64,000 nucleotides of DNA from Thiosocius sp963753845 (GCA_963753845.1 CAVWEI010000033.1:30006-94005), one strand, 5' to 3'. Shown: positions 19,257-28,909, numbered from the stretch's first letter. Notes: generated by a model not told the origin, from the letters alone. Program-made: numbers and translations.

Positions 19257-20105
19257 TCAGTATCCGGAAGAGGCGAGCTCCAGGCCATGCGGCATCTCCT
19301 GCGTGCGCACCACCTCGCTGCGTATGCTGCCGTCGGGGAGCAGGGCCAGGAGACGGAAACCGGGTGGTTCCTCGTCGACCTGGAAGTCGTCGGTCCTCGG
19401 CGCGAACTGGACGCAGGTCGAAGGCGAGGCCATCAACCGGATGTCACCGTGTTTCGCCTCGAACGTCTGGTGGACGTGGCCCCACAGGATGCCGCGCACA
19501 TTCGAATGGCGATCGATGATCTCGAAAAGGGGGCCGGGGTTTTCGATCGCCATTGTGTCGATCCAGAGGCTGCCGACATCGACTGGCTGGTGATGCATGC
19601 ATACCAGGGTGTGGCGATCGGTGGATGCGAGCGCCTCCTCGAGCTGTTTTAGCTGGTCAGGTGCCAACCGCCCGCCCTCTTCGCCGGGTATCACCGAGTC
19701 GAGCATCACGAATCGCCAGGGGCCATGGTCGATCACGGTGTCCGTGTAGACGCCGGTGTTGCGCAGATGCTCACGCATCACGGGCGGGGCGTCGTGATTG
19801 CCCGGCAGGCAGAACACCGGCACCCTGAAGCCGGACAGGATCCGGCCCAAATTCCTGTAGCCTTCGGGGCTCGCATCGTGGACCAGGTCGCCCGTGGCAA
19901 GCAGGACGTCCAGCGGCCAGTGATAGTCGCGGAAATGCCGGATGACACGTTCGAATGAATCGAGGGTGTTGATGCCCAGCAGGCTGCCCACCGGATTGGC
20001 GTAGAGGTGGGTGTCTGTCAACTGCAGTACGCGCAGCGTCCCGGCAGGGAAATTCCAATCACGCAGGTTGATATCCGGCGGTTTGCCGGTGTTGCTTGAC
20101 GTCAT
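19257..20105 (-). CDS. cpdA: 3',5'-cyclic-AMP phosphodiesterase (CpdA-like)
   Basis: A 282-residue class III cyclic-nucleotide phosphodiesterase of the calcineurin-like metallophosphoesterase fold. All metal-binding motifs are seen: QLTDTHL (D-x-H), ATGDLVHD, LPGNHD, CMHHQPV and LWGHVHQ. The start at 20105 is the last ATG before the domain; an upstream extension is improbable. It is divergent from oxyR with about 125 bases between. CpdA lowers cAMP in gammaproteobacteria. The substrate here is inferred from the family. Confidence 0.9.
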   Translation of the reverse strand: MTSSNTGKPPDINLRDWNFPAGTLRVLQLTDTHLYANPVGSLLGINTLDSFERVIRHFRDYHWPLDVLLATGDLVHDASPEGYRNLGRILSGFRVPVFCLPGNHDAPPVMREHLRNTGVYTDTVIDHGPWRFVMLDSVIPGEEGGRLAPDQLKQLEEALASTDRHTLVCMHHQPVDVGSLWIDTMAIENPGPLFEIIDRHSNVRGILWGHVHQTFEAKHGDIRLMASPSTCVQFAPRTDDFQVDEEPPGFRLLALLPDGSIRSEVVRTQEMPHGLELASSGY

Positions 20106-20229
20106 TGCCGCGTTGAGCCCAACAGGGTCTCCCTGCCTGATTTTCAGGTTATAGTAGCCCATACGCCGGTCGGCACAAATATTGCCGGCGGCGGCAACTT
20201 CCCGATTATGTGAGCGAATTCGCCCGGTT

Positions 20230-21156
20230 ATGACCCTGAATGAACTGAGGTACATCGTCGCCGTGGCACGCGAGCGACACTTCGGGCGTGCTGCCGAGGC
20301 CTGCTTCATCAGTCAGCCCACCCTCAGTGTTGCGGTCAAGAAGCTGGAGGAGGAACTCGGCCTCAGCCTGTTCGAGCGCCGCAGGGGAGAGGTCAGCGTA
20401 ACCCCCGTGGGAGAGCGTATCGTGGCCCAGGCCCAGCGCGTCCTGGAGGAGGCCAGCGGCATCCGCCAGATCGCCCGCCAGGGACAGAACCAGCTCGACG
20501 GCCCCCTGCGCATAGGTGCGATCTACACCATCGGGCCCTACCTGTTGCCGCATCTGATCCCGCAACTCAGCGAGCGCGCGCCGAAGATGCCGCTGATCAT
20601 CGAAGAAAACTACACCGCCAATCTTGCCGACCAGCTCAAGCGCGGTGAACTGGACGTTATCCTTATATCCCTGCCGTTCGACGAGCCGGGGGTGGTGACC
20701 ATGCCCCTCTACGAAGAGCCCTTCGTGCTGCTGATCCCGAGCAGCCACCCGCTGAACCAGAAACCGGATTTCGAGCTCGCCGATTTGCGGAACGAAGATG
20801 TCCTCCTGCTGGGTCCGGGACACTGTTTCCGTGACCAGGTGCTGCAGGTCTGCCCCGAGTGCGTGGGTCGCAGCCGGACCGACGGCAGCACGGCACAGAC
20901 CCTCGAGGGCGGCTCACTGGAGACCATCCGGTACATGGTGGCCGGTGGCTTGGGCGTGACCATACTGCCGTGTTCAGCCGCCGGGGCAGACAGATTCTCC
21001 GAGCGCCTGCTCAGCATCCGCCGGTTCGGGCACGACGCGCCCTCGCGCACGGTGGCGCTGGCCTGGCGCAAGAGCTTTCCGCGGCCCGAGGCGATCGAGG
21101 CCCTGCGTGACGCGGTATTGAGTTGCGAAATGTCATGTGTTCATGCGGTCCATTGA
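20230..21156 (+). CDS. oxyR: peroxide-sensing LysR-type regulator OxyR
   Basis: A 308-residue LysR-family regulator. The N-terminal winged helix-turn-helix (FGRAAEACFISQPTLSVAVK) is followed by the effector domain, whose redox pair is in GPGHCFRDQVLQVCPEC, matching the H-C-x-R-D-Q...C arrangement of the two disulfide-forming cysteines of OxyR. The start at 20230 is MTLNELRYIVAVARERHFG. It is followed by a rubrerythrin operon with an OxyR-like operator, supporting a role in peroxide defence. Confidence 0.94.
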   Translation: MTLNELRYIVAVARERHFGRAAEACFISQPTLSVAVKKLEEELGLSLFERRRGEVSVTPVGERIVAQAQRVLEEASGIRQIARQGQNQLDGPLRIGAIYTIGPYLLPHLIPQLSERAPKMPLIIEENYTANLADQLKRGELDVILISLPFDEPGVVTMPLYEEPFVLLIPSSHPLNQKPDFELADLRNEDVLLLGPGHCFRDQVLQVCPECVGRSRTDGSTAQTLEGGSLETIRYMVAGGLGVTILPCSAAGADRFSERLLSIRRFGHDAPSRTVALAWRKSFPRPEAIEALRDAVLSCEMSCVHAVH

Positions 21157-21227
21157 GGTACAAAATCGACCGAGCGGCAGCAATTATCGGCGGCACTGGA
21201 CACTTGCCGGGAATGACTCGATAGCTG

Positions 21228-21264
21228 ATAGCCTGTGCCTATCAAGTGAATTGCCAGAAACAAT
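21228..21264 (+). promoter_or_regulatory. OxyR operator upstream of rubrerythrin
   Basis: Four half-elements are seen with exact spacing: ATAG (21228), seven bases, CTAT (21239), seven bases, ATTG (21250), seven bases, CAAT (21261). This is the layout of the tetrameric OxyR consensus (ATAG-N7-CTAT-N7-ATAG-N7-CTAT), with one symmetrical change in the second pair. It ends where the predicted -35 begins. Confidence 0.75.
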
Positions 21265-21293
21265 TTCATTGTGCATGCCCAACCTTCTATAGT
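21265..21293 (+). promoter_or_regulatory. predicted promoter of the rubrerythrin operon
   Basis: A weak -35 (TTCATT, 21265-21270), 17 bases, and a good -10 (TATAGT, 21288-21293). A poor -35 directly abutting the OxyR site fits activator-dependent transcription. Confidence 0.55.
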
Positions 21294-21350
21294 GCTTCCG
21301 CAAACCGCCGGTAGGAACCGGCATATACCCAAAAACTGGAGGATTCCAAC

Positions 21351-21770
21351 ATGTCTCTCAAAGGCTCCCAGACCGAAGAAAACCTGAAAGCCGCATTCGC
21401 GGGTGAGTCTCAGGCCAACCGCCGCTACCTGTACTTCGCCGCCAAGGCAGACGTCGAAGGCTACAACGACGTAGCCGCGGTGTTCCGCTCGACGGCCGAA
21501 GGCGAGACTGGCCACGCGCATGGGCACCTCGAGTACCTGGAGCAGTGTGGCGATCCGGCCACCGGCCTGCCGTTCGGCGGTACCGCCGACAATCTGAAGA
21601 CCGCGATTGCCGGTGAAACCCATGAGTACACCGATATGTACCCGGGTATGGCCAAGACCGCGCGCGACGAAGCCCACGATGAAATCGCCGACTGGTTCGA
21701 GACCCTCGCCAAGGCCGAGCGTTCGCATGCCAATCGTTTCCAGAAGGCGCTGGACCAGCTGAACGACTGA
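21351..21770 (+). CDS. rubrerythrin (diiron domain only)
   Basis: A 139-residue ferritin-like diiron protein that reduces hydrogen peroxide. The four-helix domain carries the two E-x-x-H-type ligand sets (FAGESQANRRYLYFA, AEGETGHAHGH, AGETHEYTDMYP and AKAERSHANRF). The C-terminal rubredoxin domain of classical rubrerythrin is absent, so an external electron donor is needed. The Fe-S protein that follows is a candidate. A GGAGG ribosome site precedes the ATG. Confidence 0.93.
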   Translation: MSLKGSQTEENLKAAFAGESQANRRYLYFAAKADVEGYNDVAAVFRSTAEGETGHAHGHLEYLEQCGDPATGLPFGGTADNLKTAIAGETHEYTDMYPGMAKTARDEAHDEIADWFETLAKAERSHANRFQKALDQLND

Positions 21771-21784
21771 TCCTGTGCATTGGA

Positions 21785-21808
21785 GGGGGAGGGCGACCTC
21801 CCCCTTTT
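21785..21808 (+). terminator. Rho-independent terminator after rubrerythrin
   Basis: An 8-bp perfect GC-rich stem (GGGGGAGG / CCTCCCCC, loop GCGA) is followed directly by TTTT. It lies between the rubrerythrin stop and the Fe-S oxidoreductase gene, so it may make rubrerythrin mRNA more abundant than the downstream part of the operon. Confidence 0.85.
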
Positions 21809-21855
21809 CTGTGACACAAGCTACCGCGACGGGTTGACCACGAGGATACGGGAAG

Positions 21856-23184
21856 ATGGCTGGAGCACGTGAAGGCAGTCTGGAGGCACCAACTCGCCAT
21901 GCCCTGGACTGGAAAAACCCTGATTTCTACGACGAGGGCAAGCTGTTTACGGAGCTGGAGCGGGTGTTCGACATCTGTCATGGCTGCCGGCGCTGCATCA
22001 GCCTGTGTCAAAGTTTTCCTGTGCTGTTCGATCTGGTCGACGAATCACCGACTATGGAGGTGGATGGCGTCGCGAAGGACGACTACTGGAAGGTGGTCGA
22101 TCAGTGTTACCTGTGCGATCTGTGTTTCCTGACCAAGTGCCCCTACGTCCCCCCGCACGAATGGGATCTCGACTTCCCGCACCTGATGCTTCAGGCAAAG
22201 GCGGTGAAGTTCAAGAAGGACGGCGCGTCTTTGCGCGACAAGACCCTGACCAGTACCGATGCCGTGGGCTCACTGGCAGGAATCCCGGTTGTGAGCGGGG
22301 TCGTCAACGCGCTAAATCGCAACAAGACGTTTCGCGGCATCCTCGAAGACAGCTTTGGTGTCCACAGGGATGCGAAGCTGCCCGAATTTTACAGCAAGCC
22401 CCTGCGTGAGCGCGTCACCCGCGACTCCGGCGAGGGCGCCGAAGCGGCCGGGCCCACGAGCGGCAAGGTGGTTCTGTTCACGACCTGCTACGGCAACCGC
22501 AATGACCCGGCAAGCGGGGAAGACCTGGTCGCGGTGTTTCGCCACAACGGTATCGCGGTAACGACCGCCACCGAGGAAAAATGCTGCGGCATGCCCAAGC
22601 TCGAACTGGGTGACATGGAGGCGGTGGCACGCTCGAAAGAGGTCAATATTCCAACGCTGGCCAAACTGGTCGACCAGGGTTGGGACATCGTGGCACCCGT
22701 GCCTTCATGCGTGCTGATGTTCAAGCAGGAACTGCCGCTGATGTACCCCGATGACCCCGACGTCGCCAAGGTGCGTGACGCCATGTACGACCCGTTCGAG
22801 TATCTGATGCTGCGCCACAAACACGGCAGGCTGAAGACCGATTTCAAGAACCCGGTGGGCAAGGTGTCCTACCATGCCGCGTGCCACCAGCGCGTGCAGC
22901 GTATCGGGCCCAAGACCAAAGAGGCACTCGAACTGATACCCGGCATCGAGATCGAGACGATCGAGCGTTGCTCCGGACACGATGGTACCTATGCGGTGAA
23001 GAAAGAGACCCATGAGCTGTCGATGAAGATCGCAAGGCCGGTGGTAAACAAGGTCAAGCAGCGTGCGCCGGACCATTACAGCAGTGACTGCGCGATGGCC
23101 GGGCAACAGATCGCCAACGGCCTGGGTGACGGCAGCGAACCCGAGCACCCGATTTCTTTGCTGCGGATCGCATACGGCATCTGA
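21856..23184 (+). CDS. heterodisulfide-reductase-like Fe-S oxidoreductase
   Basis: A 442-residue GlpC/HdrD-type electron-transfer protein. Two 4Fe-4S motifs lie near the N-terminus (CHGCRRCISLC at about 40 and CYLCDLCFLTKCPY at about 85). Two cysteine-rich CCG-type regions follow (EEKCCGMPKLELGD at about 240, and YHAACHQRVQ with CSGHDG near 340-375). Rubrerythrin, this protein and a DUF3501 protein form a recurrent gene set in proteobacteria. It probably supplies electrons to the diiron centre, which is an inference from context. Confidence 0.85.
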   Translation: MAGAREGSLEAPTRHALDWKNPDFYDEGKLFTELERVFDICHGCRRCISLCQSFPVLFDLVDESPTMEVDGVAKDDYWKVVDQCYLCDLCFLTKCPYVPPHEWDLDFPHLMLQAKAVKFKKDGASLRDKTLTSTDAVGSLAGIPVVSGVVNALNRNKTFRGILEDSFGVHRDAKLPEFYSKPLRERVTRDSGEGAEAAGPTSGKVVLFTTCYGNRNDPASGEDLVAVFRHNGIAVTTATEEKCCGMPKLELGDMEAVARSKEVNIPTLAKLVDQGWDIVAPVPSCVLMFKQELPLMYPDDPDVAKVRDAMYDPFEYLMLRHKHGRLKTDFKNPVGKVSYHAACHQRVQRIGPKTKEALELIPGIEIETIERCSGHDGTYAVKKETHELSMKIARPVVNKVKQRAPDHYSSDCAMAGQQIANGLGDGSEPEHPISLLRIAYGI

Positions 23185-23215
23185 CCCGATTGCCTGGAAG
23201 ACCAAGGTGGAAACG

Positions 23216-23800
23216 ATGAACAAACTGACCCGAGACGACCTCTTCAGCCTGGAGAAATATGCCGAACTGCGCCCGGAGTTCCGCGCACGCGTGATGGCGC
23301 ACAAGAAGAACCGGCAGCTGCCGATCGGGCCCAACGCGACCCTGTATTTCGAAGACGCGCTGACCATGCAGTATCAGATCCAGGAGATGCTGCGCATCGA
23401 ACGCATCTTCGAGGCAGCCGGGATACAGGAGGAGCTGGACGCCTACAATCCGCTGATTCCGGACGGAAGCAACTGGAAAGCGACCTTCATGATGGAATAC
23501 CCGGATGAACAGGAGCGCCGCGAGCAGCTGGCCAGGCTGCTGGGGATCGAAAAGCACCTGTGGGCGCAGGTCGCCGATTTCGCGCGGGTGACACCGATCG
23601 CGGACGAGGACATGGAACGCGAAGACGAGCACAAGACGTCTTCGGTACACTTCCTGCGGTTCGAACTGACGCCTGAAATGGCGGCGGCTGTCAGGAATGG
23701 CGCGCCCGTGAGTATGGGTATAGACCACCCTGCATACACCTACGAGGCACAGCCGATTCCACAGAACATCCGCGATTCGCTGGCCGCGGATCTCGGCTGA
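23216..23800 (+). CDS. DUF3501 family protein
   Basis: A 194-residue soluble protein of the DUF3501 family (MNKLTRDDLFSLEKYAELRP at the start, FHFRRFEL-like VHFLRFELTPEM in the middle). The start at 23216 lies 31 bases after the Fe-S protein. It is found repeatedly next to rubrerythrin and the Fe-S oxidoreductase, so it probably acts in the same peroxide or iron pathway. There are no cysteines suggesting a cofactor. Confidence 0.85.
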   Translation: MNKLTRDDLFSLEKYAELRPEFRARVMAHKKNRQLPIGPNATLYFEDALTMQYQIQEMLRIERIFEAAGIQEELDAYNPLIPDGSNWKATFMMEYPDEQERREQLARLLGIEKHLWAQVADFARVTPIADEDMEREDEHKTSSVHFLRFELTPEMAAAVRNGAPVSMGIDHPAYTYEAQPIPQNIRDSLAADLG

Positions 23801-23802
23801 GG

Positions 23803-24318
23803 TCAGAAGCCTTCTGTCGAGGTGAACAGCCCCACCCGCAGGTCCTTGGCGGTATAGATCTCTCGCCCGTCGACCTGCATGCGGCCGTCGGCGATACCCA
23901 GCACCAGCTTGCGCGTGATCAGCCGCTTGATATCGAGGTAGTAGGTGACCTTGCTGGCTGTCGGCAGGACCTGTCCGGTGAATTTCACCTCGCCCACACC
24001 CAGTGCGCGTCCGTGCCCCGGGTTGCCCAACCAGGCAAGGTAGAAACCGACGCACTGCCACATCGCGTCCAGGCCGAGACAGCCGGGCATCACCGGGTCG
24101 CCCGGGAAGTGGCATTGAAAGAACCACAGATCCGGGGTGATATCCAGCTCGGCGATGATCTCGCCCTTGTCGTAATTGCCACCGCTGTCGGCGATACGCG
24201 TGACCCGGTCCATCATGAGCATATTGGGTACCGGCAGTTGTGCGTTGCCCGGGCCAAACATCTCGCCGTAGCCGCATTTTAGCAGGTCGTCCCGCTCGAA
24301 AGATTCCACCTTGCCCAT
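23803..24318 (-). CDS. fabA: 3-hydroxydecanoyl-ACP dehydratase/isomerase
   Basis: FabA dehydrates and isomerises the C10 acyl-ACP, giving the branch point for unsaturated fatty acids. It has 171 residues, the normal length. The catalytic His and Asp regions (QCHFPGDPVMPGCLGLDAMW, residues about 68-87) are intact. No fabB lies beside it. It converges with DUF3501 with two bases between. Confidence 0.97.
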   Translation of the reverse strand: MGKVESFERDDLLKCGYGEMFGPGNAQLPVPNMLMMDRVTRIADSGGNYDKGEIIAELDITPDLWFFQCHFPGDPVMPGCLGLDAMWQCVGFYLAWLGNPGHGRALGVGEVKFTGQVLPTASKVTYYLDIKRLITRKLVLGIADGRMQVDGREIYTAKDLRVGLFTSTEGF

Positions 24319-24373
24319 GAAGCTCTACCCCTGCCTGCGAAGCCGGCGAGTTTCCGGGCTGGGGCGGGGGTTG

Positions 24374-26113
24374 TCAACCGGCCATGGCCCCGGTCTCTGT
24401 TGCGATCCGGTTGCGGATGAAGTCCACGAAGGTGTCGAGTGGCAACATCTGGTTCTCGCTGTCCTTGCGCCCGCGATACTCGATCTCGCCATTATCGAGA
24501 CCGCGCTCACCCACCACCACGCGATGCGGGATGCCGATCAGTTCCATGTCCGCGAACATGACCCCGGGACGCGCGTCGCGATCATCGAACAGTACCTCGA
24601 CGCCGGCGTTGAGCAGTTCGGCATAGAGCCTGTTTGCGGCTTCGCGCACGCGCTCCGATTTCTTCATCTGCATCGGAATCAGCACCAGTGAGAAGGGCGC
24701 GATCGCAGCCGGCCACACGATACCCTGCTCGTCGTAGTGCTGCTCGATGGCGGCACCGACCACGCGCGACACCCCGATACCGTAGCAGCCCATGGTCATG
24801 ATGACCTGCCGGCCGTTCTCATCGAGGACGCTGGCGTTCAGCGCCTTGCTGTACTTCTGCCCCAGCTGGAATATGTGGCCGACCTCGATGCCACGGGCCA
24901 TCGTCAGCGTGCCCTTGCCGTCTGGGCTGGGGTCGCCTTCGACGACGTTGCGTATGTCGGCCACCTCGGGCAGAGGCAGGTCGCGGCCCCAGTTGATGCC
25001 GAAATAGTGCTGGCCATCCCTGTTGGCACCGGCACTGAAGTCGCTCACCGCCGCCGCTGCACGATCGACGATCATAGGCAGCCCGAGCTCGACCGGGCCC
25101 AGTGAGCCCGGGCCGGCACCGACCGCGGCGCGGATCTGCTCCTCGCTGGCCATTTCCAGCGGCGAGGCGACCAAAGGCAGTTTTTCCGCCTTGAGCGTGT
25201 TCAGTTCGTGGTCACCACGGATCAGCAGCGCGATCAGGTCGGTGTCCGCATCATCGGCGGCCAGGACGATAAGTGTCTTGACGGTCTGCTCGATCGGCTG
25301 CTTGAACTGCTCCACCAGTTCGGCAATGGTCCGGGCCTCCGGTGTGTCGACCAGCTCCATCTGCCGTGTTGGTGCAGCCGGCTCCTTTGCCGGAGCCAGT
25401 GCCTCGGCCAGCTCGACGTTGGCGGCGTAGTCGCTGTCTGAAGAGAAGACGATGGCGTCCTCGCCAGAGTCGGCCAGGACATGAAATTCATGCGAGCCAC
25501 TGCCCCCGATGCTGCCGGTATCCGCCGCGACGGGGCGGAAGTCGAGCCCGCAGCGTTCGAATATTCGGCAGTAGGTCGCGTGCATCAGATCGTAGGTTTG
25601 CTGCAATGATTCCTGGTCGACATGGAAGGAATAGGCATCCTTCATCAGGAACTCGCGCGCCCGCATGACACCGAAACGCGGGCGGATCTCATCGCGGAAC
25701 TTGGTCTGGATCTGGTAGTAGTTGATCGGCAGCTGACGGTAGCTGCGCAGCTCGTTGCGTGCCAGATCGGTGATGATCTCCTCGTGGGTCGGGCCGAAAC
25801 AGAACTCGCGGTGGTGACGGTCTTTCAGGCGCAGCAGTTCAGGGCCGTATTTCTCCCAGCGCCCGGACTCCTGCCACAACTCCGCGGGCTGGATCGCTGG
25901 CATCAGGATCTCGAGTGCCCCGGCCCTGTCCATCTCCTCGCGCACGATGTTCTCGACCTTGCGCAGCACCCGCAGTCCCAGCGGCAGCCAGGTGTACAGG
26001 CCTGCCGCCAGTTTGCGGATCAGGCCGGCACGCAACATCAGGCGATGGCTGGCGATCTCGGCGTCGGCGGGGACTTCTTTGAGGGTCTGCAGAGGGAAGT
26101 TCGAGGTGCGCAT
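24374..26113 (-). CDS. proS: prolyl-tRNA synthetase
   Basis: A class II aminoacyl-tRNA synthetase, 579 residues, of the bacterial type with the inserted editing domain between motifs 2 and 3 (about residues 230-390). Motif 2 is seen in KFRDEIRPRFGVMRAREFLM and motif 3 in CYGIGVSRVVGAAIEQ. The C-terminal anticodon-binding domain ends in NRIATETGAMAG. The start MRTSNFPLQTLKEVPADAE is typical. Confidence 0.97.
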   Translation of the reverse strand: MRTSNFPLQTLKEVPADAEIASHRLMLRAGLIRKLAAGLYTWLPLGLRVLRKVENIVREEMDRAGALEILMPAIQPAELWQESGRWEKYGPELLRLKDRHHREFCFGPTHEEIITDLARNELRSYRQLPINYYQIQTKFRDEIRPRFGVMRAREFLMKDAYSFHVDQESLQQTYDLMHATYCRIFERCGLDFRPVAADTGSIGGSGSHEFHVLADSGEDAIVFSSDSDYAANVELAEALAPAKEPAAPTRQMELVDTPEARTIAELVEQFKQPIEQTVKTLIVLAADDADTDLIALLIRGDHELNTLKAEKLPLVASPLEMASEEQIRAAVGAGPGSLGPVELGLPMIVDRAAAAVSDFSAGANRDGQHYFGINWGRDLPLPEVADIRNVVEGDPSPDGKGTLTMARGIEVGHIFQLGQKYSKALNASVLDENGRQVIMTMGCYGIGVSRVVGAAIEQHYDEQGIVWPAAIAPFSLVLIPMQMKKSERVREAANRLYAELLNAGVEVLFDDRDARPGVMFADMELIGIPHRVVVGERGLDNGEIEYRGRKDSENQMLPLDTFVDFIRNRIATETGAMAG

Positions 26114-26260
26114 GGTCGTTCATCTGTGGGCTTGAGTGAGCGATTCTAGCGGGGCCGGAGACTATGCGCCATGGCATCAAGTTCCGGCCTTTTTTGCCGA
26201 CAGAGTACGTGCGGCGCCAGCATCAGCTGCCTGCCGGCGCGACAGGAGTTTTCGCCCCAA

Positions 26261-26956
26261 ATGCCCCGTGCGTGTTTGCTGACCCCGCCCGATTTCTGTG
26301 TCCTGTGGCGCAGCGCGGCAGCAGCGGCCCTGATGCTTCTGCTCGGGGGATGGGTGTTTGCGCAGGGCCTGGCCTTCAGCGAGGCTTTGTTGGGCTGGAT
26401 GGAGCGAGAGTATGGCGTGGCGGCGCGTGACCGGGTGATTGAACTGCAGGAGTTGATCGCTGCCAGTGCGCAGATCAGCGAATCGGGACGGCTGGAGCGG
26501 GTCAATGCGTTCTTCAACCGGGTCAGTTACGATTCCGACTACGCGCTGTGGGATCAGAAGGACTACTGGGCCACGCCGTTCGAGGTGTTGGGTGTGAATT
26601 CGGCCGATTGCGAGGACTACGCGATATCCAAGTACTTCACCCTGATCAGCATGGGGGTCGACGAAGACCGGCTGCGCATCACCTACGTAAAGTCGCTGAC
26701 GCTCAACGAGGCGCACATGGTCCTGGCCTACTATCCCTCCGCCGAGGCCGAGCCCCTGATCCTCGACAACCTGACCGGGAACATCCAGCCTGCGGGGGAG
26801 CGCACGGACCTCGTGCCCGTATACAGCTTCAACGGTGCCGACCTCTGGTTGGCGGTGAATCGCATGGACGGAAAGAAGGTGGGCGACGCAGACCGTTTGT
26901 CGCTTTGGCAGGCCTATCAGGCCAAGCTGATGCGACAGATGGCGGTTGGCCAGTGA
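26261..26956 (+). CDS. lapG: LapG-like periplasmic cysteine protease
   Basis: A transglutaminase-like cysteine protease that in pseudomonads clips the LapA adhesin off the surface. The 231-residue form starting at 26261 gives a signal segment (AAAAALMLLLGGWVFAQG); an upstream ATG at 26171 is possible. The triad is visible: Cys in SADCEDYA, His in NEAHMVLAYY and Asp in LILDNLTG. It is 13 bases ahead of lapD. No LapA-like adhesin is in the window. Confidence 0.88.
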   Translation: MPRACLLTPPDFCVLWRSAAAAALMLLLGGWVFAQGLAFSEALLGWMEREYGVAARDRVIELQELIAASAQISESGRLERVNAFFNRVSYDSDYALWDQKDYWATPFEVLGVNSADCEDYAISKYFTLISMGVDEDRLRITYVKSLTLNEAHMVLAYYPSAEAEPLILDNLTGNIQPAGERTDLVPVYSFNGADLWLAVNRMDGKKVGDADRLSLWQAYQAKLMRQMAVGQ

Positions 26957-26969
26957 GGGGTAGGGTGCC

Positions 26970-28909
26970 ATGACACTATCCCGGCAGCTGATCATCCTGG
27001 TCGCGACACTCGTGATCTTGCTGTTTCTCGGGACCTTCACGATCAGCGTCTACAACACGCGCGACTACATCGAGTCGCAGCTGGCCTCGCATGCACAGGA
27101 CGCCGCGACCTCGTTGGGCCTGTCGGCCACATCGCATATCGAAGAAGACCAGGCAATGGTGACGGCGATGGTCAACGCCATGTTTCATCGTGGCGACTAC
27201 CTGTCGATCCGCTTCGAGGACCTGCGCGGCCAGCACCTGGTCGAGCGGACCACCACCTGCAGGTCGACGGGGTGCCGGACTGGTTCGTGCGTGCGCTCAG
27301 GCTCGAGCCGCCGGAGCGCTCGGCAACCATGATGTCGGGTTGGCGACAGGTGGGCCGGGTGGTGGTGGCCAGTCACCCGGGCCTCGCCTATCGCCAGCTT
27401 TGGCAGGCCGCAGTGCAGACCCTGAACCTGTTCCTGATCGGGGCGCTGCTTGTCCTGCTCGCAGGTCTGCTCGGCCTACGCATCCTGTTGCGACCGCTAA
27501 AGGAGGTGGAGTGGCAGGCGGAGGCGATCTGCAACCGCGAGTTTCCGGTGGTGGAACAGCGCCCCTGGACGCTCGAGTTTCGACGCGTGGTCGAGGCGAT
27601 GAATCGCCTGTCGACCAAGGTGGCGCGCATGCTGTCAGATTCCGAGCAGCGGGCCGGGCAACTGCGTGAGCAGGCCTTCCAGGATCCGGTGACCGGCCTG
27701 GCCAACCGGCGTCAGTTCATGGACGTGCTGGAACACAGGGTGGCCGAGCCGGAGGCGTTCGTTTCCGGCGGGCTGCTGCTCCTGCAGCTCAAGGACTTGA
27801 AGACGTTCAATCAATCGCATGGCTATGCGGCAGGGGATCGCCTGCTGGCAGATGTCGGACAGGCGATCGCAGGCACCCTGGAGGGACTGACCGGGTCGAC
27901 GCTCGCGCACCTTTCCGGCGCTGATTTCGCCATCCTGGTCGATGCTATAGGTGAACCACAGCTTCGCGACCTCGCGGCGCGGACCCTGGGCGCGGTTGCG
28001 ACGCTGTACGGAAGCTCCGAATTGCCCTCGTCCGATGTTGCTCACGTCGGCGGCGTAGTCTGCGCCGGACAGGGCACATCGGAACTGCTCTCGGAAGCCG
28101 ACATGGCCCTGCGTGAGGCGCAGCGGGAAGGGGCCAATTCCTGGGTCGTGCGTCGCTTCCGGTCCGAAACGGGAGGTGTCCGCTCAGGCAGTGAATGGCG
28201 CTCCCTGATCGAGCGTGCGATTCGTGAAAGGCAATTTCGTCTGCTGCGACAACCGGTGCTGAGTTGCAGGGACGGGGAACTGCTGCATCATGAGGTCTTC
28301 CTGCGGATCCAGGATCCCGATCAGGAGGGCGTCGACATCGCCGCCGCCGTGTTCATGCCCATTGCAGAGAGTGCCGGGCTGTCGGCGACGATCGACAAGG
28401 CAGTGGTCGAGCACGTCGTGATTGCACTCGAGGCGGGTTCCTACCCCGGTCGGGTGGCGATCAATCTGAGCAGCAGCAGCCTCGGCGACGATGGACTTCT
28501 CGACTGGTTGGGCAGCGAGTTGAGACAGCATCCGGTCGTCGCCCGCCGCCTTGTCCTGGAGCTGCCGGAATACGGCGCCTCAGCCAACATGGACTCCATG
28601 AGCGAGTGGATCCGCCGCCTCGGTCCACTTGGAGTCGAGTTTTCGCTCGATCATTTCGGCAAGGGTTTTTCGTCCTTTGCCTACCTGCGCTCGATCAAGG
28701 CGCATTACCTCAAGGTGGACGGCAGTTTCGTGCGCAACCTGGATCAACAGGAGGACAACCAATTCTTCCTGCGCGCCATCGCGGATATCGCGCACGGCCT
28801 CGACATGCAGGTCATCGCCGAATCGGTCGAAACCGAGGCCGTGTGGCGGACCCTGCAGGGTATGGGGATCGATGGTGGGCGCGGGTACTGGCTGGGAGGG
28901 CCGGAATAG
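26970..28909 (+). pseudogene. lapD: c-di-GMP receptor LapD, interrupted by a frameshift
   Basis: LapD is an inner-membrane receptor that holds LapG when c-di-GMP is high. The N-terminal membrane segment and the start of the periplasmic domain lie in one frame (26970 to about 27250). The rest of the periplasmic domain, second membrane segment, HAMP, GGDEF-like and EAL-like domains are in another frame (about 27250-28909). Adding one base in the CACCACC run near 27250 would restore LVERTTHLQVDGVPDWFV. Both output domains are degenerate (SGADF for GGDEF, EVF for EAL), as in true LapD. Decay and sequencing error cannot be told apart. Confidence 0.85.
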
